Shown: positions 53,582 through 62,969 of the stretch, one piece after another
How the letters are laid out: each line of letters begins with the position of its first letter
How positions within the stretch are numbered: the stretch's first letter is position 1
Origin: Chloroflexota bacterium
Lineage (GTDB): Bacteria > Chloroflexota > Dehalococcoidia > Bin125
Assembly (NCBI GenBank): GCA_028874365.1
Contig: JAPPJZ010000008.1
Coordinates: forward strand, 1 to 64,000
Direction of reading: 5' to 3'
DNA: 64,000 bases
Notes under the pieces: generated by a model
The model's database searches: none
What the model was told of the DNA's origin: nothing
The model's input: only the letters and a program-made list of their open reading frames with translations
Position numbers and translations under genes: made by a program

Positions 53582-54640
53582 ATGGCATCGATGACCAGAT
53601 TTCAGCGTGTCGGCCTCGGGCTGGTGATCGGCCTGCTCGTGCTGACGGCGCTGGGCGGAATTGTTCGCGTGACCGGCTCTGGCCTCGCCTGTCCCGACTG
53701 GCCCGGCTGCTACGGCGCCGTGATCCCGACGGGCGACTTCGGCGAATTCGCAGCGCACCAGGTGTGGCTGGAGTGGACCCACCGGCTGGTCGCGGCGATC
53801 CTGGGATTGATCATCCTTGGCTACGCCGTCGTGGCGTGGCGCCGGTATCGGGATCGCGCTCGGGTCTGGCTGCCCGCCGCTCTGACGATTCCGTTTCTCG
53901 CGCTCCAGGTCGTGCTCGGCGGACTGACCGTGACGGAACGGCTCGAGGAGTTGATCGTCACCCTGCACCTGGCCACGGCGATGCTGATCCTGATGTTGGC
54001 TGGCTTCTCGTGGCTTGGGACGTTCGACTGGCGGGTGGTGACGAAGTTGGATGAATCGCCGCTGGGCTCGGATTCCCCGGGGCAAGCCCGCAACTACGCG
54101 CGCATGGCGTTGATCACCGCGATTCTCGTTTACGCGGTGGTCGTCGTTGGCTCGTACGTGACCCACGTCGGCGCGGGACCGGATGCGGGCGCGCACGTCG
54201 GTCCAGGCGGCGCGGCTTGCGGCAACAACTGGCCGCTCTGTTACGGCGGACTGTTTCCCGACGGCGAGTACGCTCAATGGAACATGGGACATCGATTCCT
54301 GGTTCTGTTCGGCGCGATCGCATTGTTCGCGGCGTCGATAGGTGTGGTGATGCTCAGACCTCGCGCTCGCAGCCTGACCTTCATGGTCCACGGCGCGGCG
54401 ACGTTGTACGTCGCACAGATATTCATTGGAGCAGCGATGATCTGGATCAACTTCGACGCCTGGGCGCGAGCGCTGCACCTGTCGATGGGTTCGATCACGT
54501 GGCTGCTGGTTTCCGGAGCAGCGTTGGTGGCGATCTATCGCGCCGGAGGCCTGCGTGCCGGTGGCCAACGCAGCTCTGATCTTGCTGCGGTGGGCGTCGC
54601 TGGCGCCGGCGCCTCGGTGGAGAGCGAGGGCAACGGGTGA
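53582..54640 (+). CDS. ctaA: haem A synthase (CtaA/COX15)
   Basis: 352 aa, eight membrane helices in two similar halves. Haem ligands: VWLEWTHRLVAAI (ExxxH) and TLHLATAML in the first half, MGHRFLVLFG and ALHLSMGSITW in the second. Each half carries an extracytoplasmic Cys pair (GSGLACPDWPGCYG and AACGNNWPLCYG). It oxidises the methyl of haem O to a formyl, giving haem A. ATG 53582 (or 53591) is preferred over far-upstream in-frame codons within ctaG. Confidence 0.93.
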   Translation: MASMTRFQRVGLGLVIGLLVLTALGGIVRVTGSGLACPDWPGCYGAVIPTGDFGEFAAHQVWLEWTHRLVAAILGLIILGYAVVAWRRYRDRARVWLPAALTIPFLALQVVLGGLTVTERLEELIVTLHLATAMLILMLAGFSWLGTFDWRVVTKLDESPLGSDSPGQARNYARMALITAILVYAVVVVGSYVTHVGAGPDAGAHVGPGGAACGNNWPLCYGGLFPDGEYAQWNMGHRFLVLFGAIALFAASIGVVMLRPRARSLTFMVHGAATLYVAQIFIGAAMIWINFDAWARALHLSMGSITWLLVSGAALVAIYRAGGLRAGGQRSSDLAAVGVAGAGASVESEGNG

Positions 54641-55566
54641 CCGAACGTCCGCTCACGCTTGAGCGTCCCGCCGCACTGCCGAGTTCGCGTCGCGCGTTCG
54701 ACTTCGCGCGTGGCCTCTGGGAGCTGACTAAGCCGGGCATCATCGGCCTCCTGCTGGTTACGACCGTGCCGACGATGATCGTCGCGGCCGACGGTTGGCC
54801 GAGAGGCGACTTCGGCGAGGGGCTGGCGCTGATCGTGCTGACGCTTCTGGGTGGGATTCTGACCGCCGGGGGCGCAAACACGTTCAACCAGTGGTTCGAC
54901 CGTGACATCGACGCGATCATGGAGCGCACCGCCAATCGGCCGCTGCCGGCCGGCGTGATCCAGCCCTGGCAGGCGCTGCTCTGGGGCTTCTTGCTCGCGA
55001 CGCTGGGCGGGATTCAGCTCGCGCTCACGGTCAATCTGTTGGCCGCGCTGCTGGCTGAGGCTGCGGTCCTGTTCTACGTGTTCGTCTACACGACCTGGCT
55101 CAAGCGCTCGACGACCCAGAACATCGTGATCGGCGGAGCCGCGGGCTCGATTCCGCCGCTGGTCGGCTGGGCTGCGGTAACGGGCGAGGTCACCTGGACG
55201 CCGTTCATCCTCTTCCTCGTGATCTTCATGTGGACGCCGCCGCATTTCTGGGCGCTGGCGTTGAAGTACCGCGACGACTACGCCAGGGCCAACGTGCCCA
55301 TGCTGCCGGTCGTGTCGGGCGAGCGGGAGACGCGCAAGCAGCTCCTGATCTACTCGGTGGGGCTGGTCGCGGTGAGCCTGCTCGGTCCGCTCGGCGGGCA
55401 TCTCAGTTGGTGCTACGAAACAACCTGCGCCATATCCGGCGCCGTATTCCTGTGGATTGCCTGGCAGGTCTGGCGCGAACAGGCACCGCCGATGCGGCTG
55501 TTCTTCGCCTCGATCGCGTATCTCTTCATCGTCTTCGCGGCGGTCGGGCTGGACGTGCTGGTCTAG
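54637..55566 (+). CDS. ctaB: protohaem IX farnesyltransferase (CtaB/COX10)
   Basis: 309 aa UbiA-family prenyltransferase, about nine membrane helices. NTFNQWFDRDIDAIMERTANRPLPAG is the first Asp-rich motif and YRDDYARANVPMLP the second. It makes haem O from haem B and farnesyl diphosphate, the substrate for the adjacent CtaA. GTG 54637 overlaps the ctaA stop (GTGA). Its stop shares CTAG (55563-55566) with the convergent lipoprotein. Confidence 0.95.
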   Translation: MTERPLTLERPAALPSSRRAFDFARGLWELTKPGIIGLLLVTTVPTMIVAADGWPRGDFGEGLALIVLTLLGGILTAGGANTFNQWFDRDIDAIMERTANRPLPAGVIQPWQALLWGFLLATLGGIQLALTVNLLAALLAEAAVLFYVFVYTTWLKRSTTQNIVIGGAAGSIPPLVGWAAVTGEVTWTPFILFLVIFMWTPPHFWALALKYRDDYARANVPMLPVVSGERETRKQLLIYSVGLVAVSLLGPLGGHLSWCYETTCAISGAVFLWIAWQVWREQAPPMRLFFASIAYLFIVFAAVGLDVLV

Positions 55567-56447
55567 CGGAGTACCGCTTCGATCGCGGCCTCAAGTTCCG
55601 AAGTCTTGACCACAATCTCGAATCGCGCGGCGACCCGGCCGTCGGCGTCGACTACGTAAAACTGCGGCTCAGCCTCGATCGACCATGCCTCGTTGGCAGC
55701 GTCAATCAATGCCTGAAGTTCGTTCTGTCTCGGGCGACCGAACGGTTCCACATGCAGCACGGTGATATTGCCGCGATTGTGGATCTGTTCGGCCTGTTCG
55801 AGCGCGCGGGCGCAGGCGCGCCTGCCGGCGCAGCGTTCGGCGGAGGCCCAGACAATCAGGAACGGATCACCAGCGGCGATCAGAGCCGAGGCCGAACGCT
55901 CGTACATGCCGCGTGCTGATTCGGCAGGTTGCAGCATCCGTTCGAGGACGCCGTCGGAGGCGGTCGGCGTGCGCCGGGTGGGCGCGGCATCGCCGGGTTG
56001 CGGGCCGCGAGCATGGTCGTCGACGAGAAAGGCAAGACGTGGCGTGCTCTCCGCTCGACCGTCAGCCAGTTCGACGGTCACAGCGATGGCCCACGTACCG
56101 GTCGAGTCGAAGGGAACTTCCGTTGCGACCAGATACTGAAATCCCTCAACGTCGGCAATCTGCAGTTGGCCTTCCGAATGGAACTTGACTCCGCCCTCGG
56201 TCGGTTCGAAGTAACGGATCCGGAATCGGGCACCGTCTTCAAACTCGGGTTGACGATCCTGCTCGAGCAGTGTCAACACCAGTCGCGAGACGCCGACGTA
56301 TACGTCGGAGGACTCGACTACGGGCACGAAGGCCGCCTCGGAGGCTGTGACGACGACGCGGTCCTCGGCGTTCCCGCACGCGGCGATCGCCAGCGCCACG
56401 CTGATCAGACCGACGAGGAGCCACGTGAGCCTGAAGCGAGTCGCCAT
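55563..56447 (-). CDS. lipoprotein with C-terminal thioredoxin-like domain
   Basis: 294 aa. Signal peptide ends in lipobox AIAAC (C24). Residues ~28-145 are a beta-rich domain; residues ~165-294 have thioredoxin-like order: FLIVWASAERC...C, NITVLHVEPFG, WSIEAEPQFYVVDADGRVAARFE (the E-P before QFYVVD stands where the cis-Pro should be). The cysteines are C206 and C212, spaced C-x5-C rather than CxxC, so classical redox activity is uncertain. It converges on ctaB and heads toward an ABC exporter on its own strand; a maturation role for the oxidase is possible. Confidence 0.75.
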   Translation of the reverse strand: MATRFRLTWLLVGLISVALAIAACGNAEDRVVVTASEAAFVPVVESSDVYVGVSRLVLTLLEQDRQPEFEDGARFRIRYFEPTEGGVKFHSEGQLQIADVEGFQYLVATEVPFDSTGTWAIAVTVELADGRAESTPRLAFLVDDHARGPQPGDAAPTRRTPTASDGVLERMLQPAESARGMYERSASALIAAGDPFLIVWASAERCAGRRACARALEQAEQIHNRGNITVLHVEPFGRPRQNELQALIDAANEAWSIEAEPQFYVVDADGRVAARFEIVVKTSELEAAIEAVLR

Positions 56448-56451
56448 TGGT

Positions 56452-57243
56452 TCAGACCGCTCGTGGCGCGCGGCGCAGACCGATGACGAACAGGAACGCG
56501 GCCAGGAGACCGAGCACCAACCCGTCGATGAGCGGTCCGATTAGTCCGTCCGGGGAGTCGGCGTACGAGGCGTAGTGGAGCAAATCGACCGCGTAGGTGA
56601 GGGGGTTGGCGTAACCGATCGCTTCCAACCAGGTCGGCACCTCGTCGAGCGGGAAGAACGCGCCGGAGAGGAAGAACAGCGGGAACAGGACGAGATTCAT
56701 GATCAGATGGAATCCCTGCATCGTCTTGATCTTCAAGGCCAGCAGTAGTGACAGCCCGGAGAGCATGAGGTTCAGCGCCAGGACCGTGACGACCACCGTT
56801 GCCACGCCTCCGAGCCAGCCGTACTGCCAAGACAGATCGATGCCAGGAATGATCACCGCCAACACCAACACAGCGAGGGCCTGGATCGTGCCGATGAGAA
56901 TGGCGCCGAGCGACTTGCCGAACAGGATGGTCTGTGGACTGTGTGGTGAGGCGAGCATGGCGCGAAGGAGTCCGCTCTCGCGATCGCGATAGAAGCCCGC
57001 GCTGGAAAACGTGGAAGAGAACAGGGCGGTCATTGCAATCATGCCCGGTGCGAGAAACGACGTGTAGTCGCCGTCGAGGATTCGGGGTGATGTTGGAGAG
57101 AGGCCGCTTGAGACGCCGGTCCCGAGAAGCGCGAGCAACATAAGCGGGAACAGCAGCGACGAGTAGAGTTGCGACCTGGACCGAGCGACGGCGCGAAGGT
57201 CTCTGGTCAGGAGCGCCAGCGAGGCGTGGGCGAACTCGATCAT
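56452..57243 (-). CDS. ABC-2-type transporter permease
   Basis: 263 aa, six membrane helices, with the ABC-2 pattern FLAPGMIAMTALFSSTFSSAGFYRDRESGLLRAMLASPHSPQTILFGKSL and LSGAFFPLDEVPTWLEAIGYANPLTYAVDLL. It forms an exporter with the ATPase encoded just upstream, overlapping it by ATGA (57240-57243). The substrate is unknown: drug, lipid and haem/Cu-related exporters all use this fold. Confidence 0.9.
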   Translation of the reverse strand: MIEFAHASLALLTRDLRAVARSRSQLYSSLLFPLMLLALLGTGVSSGLSPTSPRILDGDYTSFLAPGMIAMTALFSSTFSSAGFYRDRESGLLRAMLASPHSPQTILFGKSLGAILIGTIQALAVLVLAVIIPGIDLSWQYGWLGGVATVVVTVLALNLMLSGLSLLLALKIKTMQGFHLIMNLVLFPLFFLSGAFFPLDEVPTWLEAIGYANPLTYAVDLLHYASYADSPDGLIGPLIDGLVLGLLAAFLFVIGLRRAPRAV

Positions 57244-58205
57244 GCCTTGCGCCCTAGGCCGTTCTCAATCGGGCGACCGACGATCTTGAACCACGCGTCA
57301 CGCAGGCTCGACTCGCGGATGCGGATGCCCGTGACCTGCGACCCGTAGGTCTGGAACAGGCGCGGTACGATTTCCGCCGAGTTGTCGACTGTGAGATGCA
57401 ACCCTTGGTCCGTCCGGATCGTGTCTCCTACCCCGTCCCATCGCTTCAGTTCATCGAGGTCGACATCTTGCAGCGCAGGCCAGTCGAGTTCCAGGGCGTC
57501 GCTCTTCAAACCGGACGTCAGGCTCGACGGTGTGTCCTCGGCGAGCACGCGTCCCTCATCGACGAACACCACCCGGTCGGCGTGGTGCTCCGCCTCGACG
57601 GTGTCGTTGGAGCAGACGACGATGGCGGTGCCGTGGGCGGCGCGGTTGTGCAGCGTCTGCCAGATGGCCTGGCTCGAGTCCGGGTCGAGTGCGAGCGTCG
57701 GTTCGTCGAGCAGGAGCAGGTCAGGATCGTGGAGCAGCGCGCGGGCGATGTCGACACGACGGCGAAGGCCGCCCGACAGGGTCTCACAGCGGTCGTCTGC
57801 CCGGTCGCCGATGTCCAGGGACTCGAGCAGCTCTCGGCAGCGCCGGTCGAGTTCATGTCCGCGCAGCCCGAAGAGGCGGCCGTGCAGTTGCAGTGTTTCC
57901 TGCAGCGTCATCAAGTCGTCGGTGCTGGGCTCCTGCAGCACCAGACCGATCCGGCGCCGCACATTCGGACCGTGCTGCTCGCCGAAGATTGACACGTGTC
58001 CTCGCTGCGGCGCGATCTCGCCGCTGAGCATCTTGAGGACGGTTGACTTGCCGGCGCCGTTCGGCCCGAGCAGGGTCACGATCTCGCCGCGCCGGATGGA
58101 CAGATCGATGTCGGAGACGCCGCGCCCACCGGGCCAGACAAAGGATGCCCCGCTCAGCAGGGCGTGAAGCTGGGGATTTGCTATGTCGGCCTCGGCGGTT
58201 GCCAC
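57240..58205 (-). CDS. ABC transporter ATP-binding protein
   Basis: 321 aa from GTG 58205. Walker A LLGPNGAGKST, Q-loop LVLQEPST, signature LSGGLRRRVDIARAL, Walker B LLLLDEPTLALD and a H-loop replaced by CSNDTVEAEH (His of the switch is not where expected). The C-terminal ~100 residues are the DrrA/CcmA-type extension. The frame is open upstream to 58358, but that overlaps the divergent nadE. TACACT seven nt before the GTG suggests a leaderless start. Confidence 0.9.
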   Translation of the reverse strand: MATAEADIANPQLHALLSGASFVWPGGRGVSDIDLSIRRGEIVTLLGPNGAGKSTVLKMLSGEIAPQRGHVSIFGEQHGPNVRRRIGLVLQEPSTDDLMTLQETLQLHGRLFGLRGHELDRRCRELLESLDIGDRADDRCETLSGGLRRRVDIARALLHDPDLLLLDEPTLALDPDSSQAIWQTLHNRAAHGTAIVVCSNDTVEAEHHADRVVFVDEGRVLAEDTPSSLTSGLKSDALELDWPALQDVDLDELKRWDGVGDTIRTDQGLHLTVDNSAEIVPRLFQTYGSQVTGIRIRESSLRDAWFKIVGRPIENGLGRKA

Positions 58206-58212
58206 GAGCTTG

Positions 58213-58218
58213 AGTGTA
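58213..58218 (-). promoter_or_regulatory. -10 box TACACT of the ABC exporter/lipoprotein unit
   Basis: Minus-strand TACACT, seven nt, GTG 58205, no Shine-Dalgarno. A plus-strand box TACGCT (58231-58236) for nadE lies 13 bp away, so the divergent promoters are close but not overlapping. Confidence 0.45.
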
Positions 58219-58272
58219 TCTGTGGTGCGATACGCTGCGATTCGTCGGCATATGCACCACTGAGGAGTCCCC

Positions 58273-59997
58273 GTGCGACGCCTGCGCGTCTCGTTGGCAC
58301 AGATCAATTCGACCGTCGGCGACCTCGAAGGCAACGCCACGAAGATCATCGAGCGCATCCGCGAGGCTGAGTCGCTGGGGTCCGATCTGGTGGCGTTTCC
58401 GGAACTGGCGCTGACCGGTTACCCGCCTGAGGATCTGGTCCTGCGCCGCGGATTCGTCGAGTCGAACCTCGAGACGCTTGATCGCGTCTGCGAGTCGACG
58501 CGCGGGCTGCATGTGACGCCGATCGTCGGCTTTGTCGATTATGCGCATGACATCTTCAACTCAGCCGCGGTGATCCACGACGGAACACTCGCCGGGGCCT
58601 ACCACAAGCAGTACCTGCCGAACTACGGCGTCTTCGACGAGGCCCGCTATTTCCGGCCCGGCGAGGGCGTGCAACTCTTCGATATCGCCGGTGCTCGCGT
58701 TGGCGTAACGATCTGCGAGGACATCTGGTATTCATCCGGTCCGATGCAGGATCAGTGTCTGGCCGGAGCCGAGGTGGTGGTCAACATCAACGGTTCGCCC
58801 TTCCATGCCGGCAAGTCGCTGCAGCGCGAACAGATGTTGGCCACTCGCGCCGCCGACAACGCGGTGCTCACTCTGTACTGCAATCTCGTCGGCGGACAGG
58901 ATCACCTGATCTTCGATGGCGGCTCGACGGTCTACGGACCAGGTGGTGATCTAATCGCACGCGCGCCGCTGTTCCGCGAGCACCTGTTGACCGTCGACCT
59001 CGACGTCGAAGAGGTCCGTCAGACCCGGCTGCACGATCCGAGGCTGCGTCGATTGCCGCAAACGGAGGCAGACCTCGAAGCGGTGTCGAGCGAGGTGGCG
59101 ATCAATCGCGGACCTCTGATTGAACCAGAACTCTCGGAGATGCTGCCAAATGATGAGCAGGTTTACGAGGCTCTGGTGCTCGGCACTCGGGACTACGTCC
59201 ACAAGACCGGGTTTAGTGATGTGGTGATTGCGCTATCGGGTGGAATCGACTCGACTCTGACCGCCGTCGTCGCGGTCGATGCGCTCGGCGCTGAGCACGT
59301 GCGCGGCGTCTCGATGCCGTCGCGCTACTCCTCCGAGGGCAGCGTCGCCGATGCGCGGGCGCTGGCGGACAATCTCGGCGTCGCAATGGATGTTTTGCCG
59401 ATCGAAGAGCCGTACCAGTCCTACCTCGACACGCTGGCTCCGCTATTCGAGGGTCTGCCGCAGGATGTAACCGAGGAGAATCTGCAGGCGCGGATCCGCG
59501 GCGTGCTGATGATGGCGATATCGAACAAGACCGGCGCGTTGGTGCTGACGACGTCGAATAAGAGCGAGTCAGCGACCGGTTATACGACGCTGTATGGCGA
59601 CATGACCGGCGGGCTGGCTGTGATCCAGGATGTGCCCAAGCTGTTGGTGTACCGACTCTCCGAGCTGGTGAATGAGCGCGCGGGCCGCGAGGTCATTCCC
59701 GTCTCGGTTTTGACCAAGCCGCCCAGCGCCGAACTGCGGCCGGACCAGTTCGACGAGCAGTCGCTGATGCCATATGAACGGCTCGATCCGATCCTTGAGG
59801 CGTTCGTTGAAGAGGACCGTTCGCTGGACGAGATCGTCGCCGCAGGATTCGAGGAGTCCGACGTCAAGCGCGTGATGTCGCTGGTGACTGGGGCCGAGTA
59901 CAAGCGGCGACAGGCAGCGCCTGGTCTGAAGATCACGCCGCGCGCCTTTGGCCGCGACCGTCGATTCCCGATTGCCAACCGTTACCGCGGCTTCTGA
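58273..59997 (+). CDS. nadE: glutamine-dependent NAD+ synthetase
   Basis: 574 aa two-domain enzyme. N-terminal nitrilase-like glutaminase has E44 (FPELALTGYPPEDL), K112 (YHKQYLPNYGVFDE) and C148 (GVTICEDIW). C-terminal synthetase domain has the ATP-pyrophosphatase loop SGGIDST (322-328) and VLTTSNKSESATGYTTLYGD. It amidates nicotinic-acid adenine dinucleotide to NAD+ using glutamine. GTG 58273 with GGAG at 58263-58266. The next gene begins 7 bp after its stop. Confidence 0.96.
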   Translation: MRRLRVSLAQINSTVGDLEGNATKIIERIREAESLGSDLVAFPELALTGYPPEDLVLRRGFVESNLETLDRVCESTRGLHVTPIVGFVDYAHDIFNSAAVIHDGTLAGAYHKQYLPNYGVFDEARYFRPGEGVQLFDIAGARVGVTICEDIWYSSGPMQDQCLAGAEVVVNINGSPFHAGKSLQREQMLATRAADNAVLTLYCNLVGGQDHLIFDGGSTVYGPGGDLIARAPLFREHLLTVDLDVEEVRQTRLHDPRLRRLPQTEADLEAVSSEVAINRGPLIEPELSEMLPNDEQVYEALVLGTRDYVHKTGFSDVVIALSGGIDSTLTAVVAVDALGAEHVRGVSMPSRYSSEGSVADARALADNLGVAMDVLPIEEPYQSYLDTLAPLFEGLPQDVTEENLQARIRGVLMMAISNKTGALVLTTSNKSESATGYTTLYGDMTGGLAVIQDVPKLLVYRLSELVNERAGREVIPVSVLTKPPSAELRPDQFDEQSLMPYERLDPILEAFVEEDRSLDEIVAAGFEESDVKRVMSLVTGAEYKRRQAAPGLKITPRAFGRDRRFPIANRYRGF

Positions 59998-60004
59998 ACC
60001 GCTC

Positions 60005-60979
60005 ATGCCGAGCGCAGACAGCGCCGACTGGGAACTGTTGGCCGAGCGGATCAGCGCCCGATATCGCGGCCGCGATTCGCTGATTCGCGGCGTCGGCGTG
60101 GTTGGCGACTACGCCAGAAATCAGGTCTGGGACGCCTCACTGCTTCAGATCATGTTGTTCCGCCACCGCGATGAGGCCTTGTTCGATGACGGCCCGATCA
60201 TCGAGGAGAACGGCTTCTCAGTCGCGGTTGACTCAATCACCTCCGGCTACCTCGTCGAGCTGGAGGAACTCTTGCACGAGGAGCCGCTGGCCGGCCAACT
60301 GGCGGACATGAGAACGCTGCGCATGGCAGATCCGACGCTACGTCAGGTACTGGCGAGCTTCCGCGACCGGTACTACTCGGCCGAGGGGCGTCAATCGCGG
60401 GCGAGCCACGCGCTGCAGCGTGCCCGAGTGTCGCTGGACGATTGTGAGGCCTCGGGCCGCGCATTTCACGGCGTCGATGCCGTGTGCCGCGGGATCCTCC
60501 CGGCGGCAAGCGCCATGGTCGGCGAACCGGTCGACGCGCTGCGCATGCCGAGGCGGTTGCGAGCAGCCGGCCGTCTGTTGAAGCTGACCGACCTCTGGCC
60601 GCGAATCTCCGACGCACTGCGCCTGACGGCGATGGACGCGGCGAGCAGTTGGTCGGCTGTGGACTCGCTCTACGCGCTCTGCCGGTCGCACCTGGACGCT
60701 CGGATGCCGGAGGTCGGCGCAGCCCTCGTGCCAAGACTCGAGCGAGCCCTGGCTCCGGCGAGGATCGCGAGCGATTCATTGATCGAGGTGGAGGACGCTG
60801 CGGACGCAACCTGGAACTCGATCGCCGCCGCATCCGAGATTGACGCGATCATCGAGTCAGTCTCGCCAGGCTGGAGAGAGCGGGACGACTACGCGCAGCG
60901 GGCCGCCGCCGTGTACGGAGAGCCGAATGTCAGGGAGCTCCGTCTGCTCGGTACCGAGTTGCAGCGCAAGGTTGGCTAG
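60005..60979 (+). CDS. degenerate nucleotidyltransferase-like protein
   Basis: 324 aa, uncharacterised. RDSLIRGVGVVGDYARNQVWDASLLQIMLFRHRD has the shape of the Pol-beta-type nucleotidyltransferase strand-turn (GSxARGxxxxxSDxDLxV), but the GS is GD and the metal-binding DxD reads D-A-S, so catalysis is unlikely. The remaining ~250 residues are helical, without membrane segments. ATG 60005 is chosen because the in-frame upstream codon overlaps nadE. Co-transcription with nadE is likely; a nucleotide-sensing or structural role is speculation. Confidence 0.7.
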   Translation: MPSADSADWELLAERISARYRGRDSLIRGVGVVGDYARNQVWDASLLQIMLFRHRDEALFDDGPIIEENGFSVAVDSITSGYLVELEELLHEEPLAGQLADMRTLRMADPTLRQVLASFRDRYYSAEGRQSRASHALQRARVSLDDCEASGRAFHGVDAVCRGILPAASAMVGEPVDALRMPRRLRAAGRLLKLTDLWPRISDALRLTAMDAASSWSAVDSLYALCRSHLDARMPEVGAALVPRLERALAPARIASDSLIEVEDAADATWNSIAAASEIDAIIESVSPGWRERDDYAQRAAAVYGEPNVRELRLLGTELQRKVG

Positions 60980-60990
60980 CTGCGTTTCGG

Positions 60991-62817
60991 CTAGGGCAAG
61001 ACCACCAGTGGATCCACGTACCAGTCGTTGTGTTGCACCTCCAGATGCAGGTGCGGACCGGTGCTGTGTCCGGTGTTCCCGTTGTAACCGATCACCTCGC
61101 CCTGGCTGACGGTCTCCCCTTGCCAAACGGCGAATTCGATCAAGTGTCCGTAAACGGTGAGCCAGCCGTTGCCGTGGTCAATCTCCACGTACAAGCCAAG
61201 TCCGAACCATTGGTCACCGCCAACGAATGTCACGACACCGTCGGCCGCCGCCGTGATCGGTTCGTAAGTGTCGAGCGCGATGTCCAGACCCTTGTGGCGG
61301 TAGGAGCAATCCCAGCTGCGGCAGAGACCGAAGGGGTCTGTCAACTCGCCATGTGCCGGCCATGCGAAGTCGGGAACCGCCAGCGGGACGATGATTTCCT
61401 GGCCAATCACAATCGCGTTCGGATCGTCGACGCCGTTGGCCGGATCGGCCAGGATGTCCTCGATGTCTACGCCGTAGCGGCTGGCGATGGCTCGCAGGGT
61501 GTCGCCCCGCTGCACGGTGACCAGCAGCCCCTCGCGCAGCGGGAGTCTCCAGGAGGTACCGGAATCGAGCCACTGGCCGGGCTCGACCCAGCCGTAATTT
61601 GCGAGCAGGGTGTGCGGCGTTACGCCCAGCGTGGCAGCCGCGTACTGGACCAGGTCGCCGTCCCACAGCATGCGTTCCTCAGCCACAGTAGGCGGCTCGA
61701 TCGCGCCGGGCAGGAACAGGATTTCGCCGACGACCAACAGGTCGTTCGCCTTGAGTGGGTTGACGGCGCGTAGCTCTTCCAGGGAGAGACCGTGCCGGTC
61801 GGCGATGCTGGTGAAGTTATCTCCGGTTTCGACCACGTACGTGCGTCGCCGGACCTCGACGGCCGGCACGGTTCCCGGCGGTGCGATGATCGCGGCACCG
61901 GTCCAGGGAACGGTGAGCCGCTGCCCTTCGTAGATCATCGAGAGGTTGATGCCGCCGTTGAGTTGGCTGAGTTCGTTGAGCGTCATCCCGAAGCTCGCTG
62001 CGATTGTGCTGGCGTTGTCACCAAGTCGAACGATGTATACATCGGTCAGCCCACCGGCAGCCTCGGACGGGTCCAGCGCCGGCGCTCGATAGTCCGGGAC
62101 GGGGACGTACACAACCTGCCCGGGATGGAGTACATCGGAGACGAGTTGCGGATTGTGGGCCCTCAACGTCTCGAGCGAGATGCCGGCGCTGTCGGCGATG
62201 TTCCACAATCCGTCGCCAGCCTGCACCACGTACTCGATCGTCTGCGTAGATTCGGGGCGCGACTCGGGACTGCTGATCCCCGCGTTGAGGGTCGGTTGGG
62301 ACTGTCCCGACCTCAAACTTGTGCGCGGTGCAGAACCGCTGGGGACGACTAGCTCGTCGCCGATCCAGAGCAGGTTCGGATTCAGGCCCGGATTCAACGA
62401 GATGATCGTCGCTGTGTCGGTGTCGTGAGCCTCAGCGATCTCGCCGAGCGTGTCACCGGCCTGAATCACATAAGCGATCGTCAGCCCGACTCCGCTGATG
62501 CTCGATCCGGACTTCGATCCTACCGCTGTCGGCTTGGTCGACGCTGTGCTCGGTTGTTGAACCGCGACGTTATCCGGCACCTGGATGTGCTGGCCTACAT
62601 AGATGCTGTTTGGGGAAGTGATTTCCTCGTTGAGCGCGAGGAGGACCGACATGCCGATCTGCAGTCGGTTGGCGATGTCCCACAGGGTGTCGCCCTGCTG
62701 AATGGTGTACGTGTCGGCGCTGGCCCGTTGCCACGGTGTGGAGTCGCTCCAGAGCCCGACCACGCCGACGACCACCGCCATCGTGAGGATCGCCAGGAGG
62801 CCCGCTATTCGGCGCAT
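60991..62817 (-). CDS. LysM-repeat M23 peptidase (murein hydrolase)
   Basis: 608 aa. N-terminal signal anchor (ILTMAVVVGVVGLW), then seven LysM-like repeats of ~45 residues (YTIQQGDTLWDIA, AYVIQAGDTLGEIA, EYVVQAGDGLWNIA, VYIVRLGDNASTIA, TYVVETGDNFTSIA, a weak MLWDGDLVQYAAATLG, LVTVQRGDTLRAIA) and a C-terminal M23 domain with RHKGLDIALD, VYGHL and HSTGPHLHLE zinc/catalytic residues. It binds peptidoglycan through LysM and cleaves peptide cross-bridges or activates amidases. TAGAGT five nt before ATG 62817 suggests a leaderless start. Confidence 0.95.
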   Translation of the reverse strand: MRRIAGLLAILTMAVVVGVVGLWSDSTPWQRASADTYTIQQGDTLWDIANRLQIGMSVLLALNEEITSPNSIYVGQHIQVPDNVAVQQPSTASTKPTAVGSKSGSSISGVGLTIAYVIQAGDTLGEIAEAHDTDTATIISLNPGLNPNLLWIGDELVVPSGSAPRTSLRSGQSQPTLNAGISSPESRPESTQTIEYVVQAGDGLWNIADSAGISLETLRAHNPQLVSDVLHPGQVVYVPVPDYRAPALDPSEAAGGLTDVYIVRLGDNASTIAASFGMTLNELSQLNGGINLSMIYEGQRLTVPWTGAAIIAPPGTVPAVEVRRRTYVVETGDNFTSIADRHGLSLEELRAVNPLKANDLLVVGEILFLPGAIEPPTVAEERMLWDGDLVQYAAATLGVTPHTLLANYGWVEPGQWLDSGTSWRLPLREGLLVTVQRGDTLRAIASRYGVDIEDILADPANGVDDPNAIVIGQEIIVPLAVPDFAWPAHGELTDPFGLCRSWDCSYRHKGLDIALDTYEPITAAADGVVTFVGGDQWFGLGLYVEIDHGNGWLTVYGHLIEFAVWQGETVSQGEVIGYNGNTGHSTGPHLHLEVQHNDWYVDPLVVLP

Positions 62818-62822
62818 ATGTC

Positions 62823-62828
62823 ACTCTA
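62823..62828 (-). promoter_or_regulatory. -10 box TAGAGT of the LysM/M23 gene
   Basis: Minus-strand TAGAGT, five nt, ATG 62817; no Shine-Dalgarno. The 152-bp gap to the divergent hydratase also contains CGTAA/TTACG arms around 9 bases (62892-62914 region), a weak operator candidate. Confidence 0.4.
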
Positions 62829-62969
62829 TGCACCAGAGAACGGTTGCCAGAGCGAGGCAACATCAATGGAGTGATAACTTCCTCTCGGGTGACGTAAACG
62901 ACGACGTTACGACAACTGGCGTGACCCGCAACAAGGCCCGGCGCGTGGAACTCTGGAACGGATTGTCCA

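Noticed and set aside
53531-54568. 345-codon minus-strand open frame
   Set aside because: Antisense to ctaA.
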